This document shows, piece by piece, positions 5,424 through 6,775 of a stretch of 6,775 nt of DNA. Positions within the stretch are counted from its first letter, which is position 1. Each line of letters opens with the position of its first letter. Source of the stretch: Lactobacillus delbrueckii (lineage in GTDB: Bacteria > Bacillota > Bacilli > Lactobacillales > Lactobacillaceae); NCBI GenBank assembly GCA_004556255.1, contig SFHY01000072.1, forward strand, positions 1 to 6,775, given 5' to 3'. The translations under genes were made by a program, and so were the position numbers. Under the pieces are notes generated by a model. That model saw only the letters and a list, made by a program, of their open reading frames with translations. It searched no databases and was not told where the DNA came from.

Positions 5424-6491
5424 ATGGCTGAAGAAGAAAAGAAGTTAAACATCCCCAACCTGCAGATTCTAGGCCAGGACGACAGTCCCCTTTTTCAAGG
5501 GGCGGGCAGCGATGCTAAGAGCGTGACCTATCCCAAGAAGTTTGCCAACCACCCTGGCTTTAAGCGGGTCTTTCAGCCAGGCAAGTTGACTTTCGGCTTA
5601 ATGGCCCCTTTTAAAGGCTACCCAGACAGCCAGATACCAGATGTCAGCGACCTTTTTGACTGTGCTAAAGCGGCAGAAGCTGCTGGCTTTGACGCCTTGT
5701 GGATCAGAGACGTGCCTTTTTATGACCCATACTTTGGGGACGTGGGCCAGGGCCTGGACCCTATCGCGACTCTGGGTGCTTTGGCCATGACCACGGACAA
5801 GATCGTTTTGGGGTCTGCCGGCTTTATTTTGCCAGAGAGAAACCCGATCCACGTGGCCCAGGCCGCCGTGTCAATCGACCGGCTCAGCAACCACCGCTTC
5901 CTGCTGGGCTTAGTCAGCGGGGACCGGAAGAATGAGTTTAAGGCTTTTGGCCGGGACTGGAACGAGCGCAGCGAGATCTTCAGAGAAGGCTGGGACTTAA
6001 CCAAGAAGTCTCTGACACATCCCAACCGCCTGCACTTCAGCGGCAACTACTACAGCAAGCTGACCGGGTCTTTGAGCGTCGTGCCTCAGCTTGAAGAGGA
6101 CTACTCAATGCCACTGGTGGCGATCGGCCGTTGCCGGCAGGAGCTCTCCTGGCTGGCTAACGAGCCGGACGCCTGGATCTGGCATGGGATCGGCGAAGAT
6201 GAGACGGCGCCAGCGGTTAAGAAGCTGAATGACTTGAATGAGGACGGCAACTGGCATCCCTTCGGCTACCAAAACTTCGTTGAGCTGTTGGATGACCCGG
6301 ACGCCCCATGCGAGCTCTTCAACAAGATCTACCTGCGTGGGGGAGCCAAGAGCATGGCTCAATTCTGGCGCAAGCAGCGCAAGGAAGGCTTAAACCACGT
6401 GATCATCAACTTCAAGCCAACCAAGCGGCCAATTGACGACTGCCTGGCTGACATGGAAAAGTACGTTTTCCCGGAAGTAAATAAAGACTAA
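5424..6491 (+). CDS. Luciferase-like (LLM class) flavin-dependent oxidoreductase
   Basis: This 355-residue cytoplasmic protein has the bacterial-luciferase-type TIM barrel pattern. KLTFGLMAPF (54-63) forms the first strand, then AAEAAGFDALWIRDVPFYDP (83-102), LDPIATLGALAMTTDKIVLGSAG (111-133), and VAQAAVSIDRLSNHRFLLGLVSGDR (144-168) with the FGRDWNERSEIFREGW segment after it. This resembles the subgroup often named luciferase-type oxidoreductase, BA3436 family; that assignment is from memory of the motifs. Such enzymes use reduced FMN or F420, and in a lactobacillus FMN is expected. The substrate is unknown and light production is not implied. The first 50 residues are a charged extension before the barrel. 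The ATG at 5424 has GGAGG seven bases upstream; an upstream in-frame ATG at 5373 lies inside the cyclase gene and lacks this site. Co-transcription with the cyclase is likely, and a hairpin terminator follows immediately. Confidence 0.9.
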   Translation: MAEEEKKLNIPNLQILGQDDSPLFQGAGSDAKSVTYPKKFANHPGFKRVFQPGKLTFGLMAPFKGYPDSQIPDVSDLFDCAKAAEAAGFDALWIRDVPFYDPYFGDVGQGLDPIATLGALAMTTDKIVLGSAGFILPERNPIHVAQAAVSIDRLSNHRFLLGLVSGDRKNEFKAFGRDWNERSEIFREGWDLTKKSLTHPNRLHFSGNYYSKLTGSLSVVPQLEEDYSMPLVAIGRCRQELSWLANEPDAWIWHGIGEDETAPAVKKLNDLNEDGNWHPFGYQNFVELLDDPDAPCELFNKIYLRGGAKSMAQFWRKQRKEGLNHVIINFKPTKRPIDDCLADMEKYVFPEVNKD

Positions 6492-6535
6492 AAAAAGGCT
6501 CTGCCATCGTGCTTGATGACAGAGCCTTTATTTTT
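6491..6535. terminator. Bidirectional intrinsic terminator between convergent genes
   Basis: AAGGCTCTG (6495-6503) pairs with CAGAGCCTT (6520-6528) and CATC (6505-6508) with GATG (6515-6518) around GTGCTT. The intervening pair is C/A on plus but U-G on minus, so the minus-strand hairpin is better. T-runs follow in both directions (TTTATTTTT on plus, seven T on minus). It ends both the oxidoreductase operon and the lysine-rich gene. Confidence 0.9.
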
Positions 6536-6546
6536 GCTCAAATTAA

Positions 6547-6775
6547 TTACTTAGCTGAGCTGGTCTTGCTTGCTGAAGTTGACTTTGCGCTAGTCTTCTT
6601 TGCAGCCTTCTTGGTTGACTTCTTAGCAGTCTTAGCTGCCTTCTTGGTGTCCTTAGCAGCCTTCTTGGTGTCCTTAGCAGCCTTCTTAGTTGACTTCTTG
6701 GTAGTCTTAGCTGCCTTCTTGGTGTCCTTAGCAGCCTTCTTAGTTGACTTCTTGGTAGTCTTAGCTGCCTTCTTA
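6547..6775 (-). CDS. C-terminal Lys/Ala/Thr/Ser repeat tail of an unknown protein (5' end outside the window)
   Basis: The frame is open from the right edge to a TAA at 6547-6549 and gives 75 C-terminal residues. They consist almost only of Lys, Ala, Thr, Ser and a few Asp, in repeats such as KKAAKDT, KKAAKTT and KKST, ending in ASKTSSAK. The composition recalls histone H1-like and other nucleic-acid-binding tails, or a cationic disordered tail on a surface protein. The frame is supported by the regular Lys codons (all AAG), the absence of stops and the terminator just after it. The functional N-terminal part is not visible, so no product name is justified. It shares a lysine-rich end with the unrelated protein at 718-1506. 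Confidence 0.8.
   Translation of the reverse strand, partial: KKAAKTTKKSTKKAAKDTKKAAKTTKKSTKKAAKDTKKAAKDTKKAAKTAKKSTKKAAKKTSAKSTSASKTSSAK
6639..6775 (-). repeat. Tandem coding repeats, 21-bp and 54-bp periods
   Basis: The 21-bp unit beginning CCTTCTTGGTGTCC occurs exactly at 6639-6659, 6660-6680 and 6714-6734. A 54-bp period is exact over 62 bases (6659-6720 against 6713-6774) and continues out of the window. Both periods are multiples of three, so copy-number change keeps the frame. The near-identity points to recent expansion, and length variation between strains is likely. Confidence 0.9.

Overview
The window looks like chromosomal DNA of a Lactobacillus, most likely the L. delbrueckii group. 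The reasons are a typical Firmicute GpsA, strong AGGAGG-type ribosome binding sites, short intrinsic terminators with U-runs, GC-rich genes separated by AT-rich spacers, and an IS4-type transposase end. The species is inferred from general resemblance, not from a search.

Layout. At 1-409 is the 3' part of an IS4-family transposase gene (+), cut by the window edge. An AT-rich gap (410-717) follows. It holds a direct repeat and a possible structured RNA that ends at a hairpin terminator. Next come three minus-strand genes, each closed by its own hairpin terminator: a membrane-anchored coiled-coil protein with a lysine-rich tail (718-1506), a small Cro/C1-type regulator (1615-1983), and gpsA, glycerol-3-phosphate dehydrogenase (2121-3134). 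The 533-base gap upstream of gpsA is the most interesting non-coding stretch. On the minus strand it has a near-consensus promoter (TTGTCA-17-TACAAT), two structured hairpins and an intrinsic terminator, which together predict an RNA of about 130 nt. On the plus side it has candidate promoters and a large inverted repeat ahead of the next gene.

From 3668 a two-gene plus-strand operon encodes a membrane diguanylate cyclase (predicted CHASE sensor, GGDEF with intact active site, C-terminal PAS-like region) and, 13 bases after its stop, a luciferase-like flavin oxidoreductase. A hairpin that can work in both directions separates this operon from the convergent, partial minus-strand gene at the right edge. 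The visible part of that gene encodes only a Lys/Ala/Thr/Ser-rich repeat tail, built on 21-bp and 54-bp DNA repeats.

How the parts fit. gpsA supplies sn-glycerol-3-phosphate for membrane lipids and is a housekeeping gene. The cyclase-oxidoreductase pair looks like a signalling unit that senses something outside the cell and makes c-di-GMP. No c-di-GMP phosphodiesterase or receptor is visible here. The two lysine-rich-tail proteins are of unknown function. The candidate RNAs, the inverted repeat and the cyclase operon are the parts worth following up.
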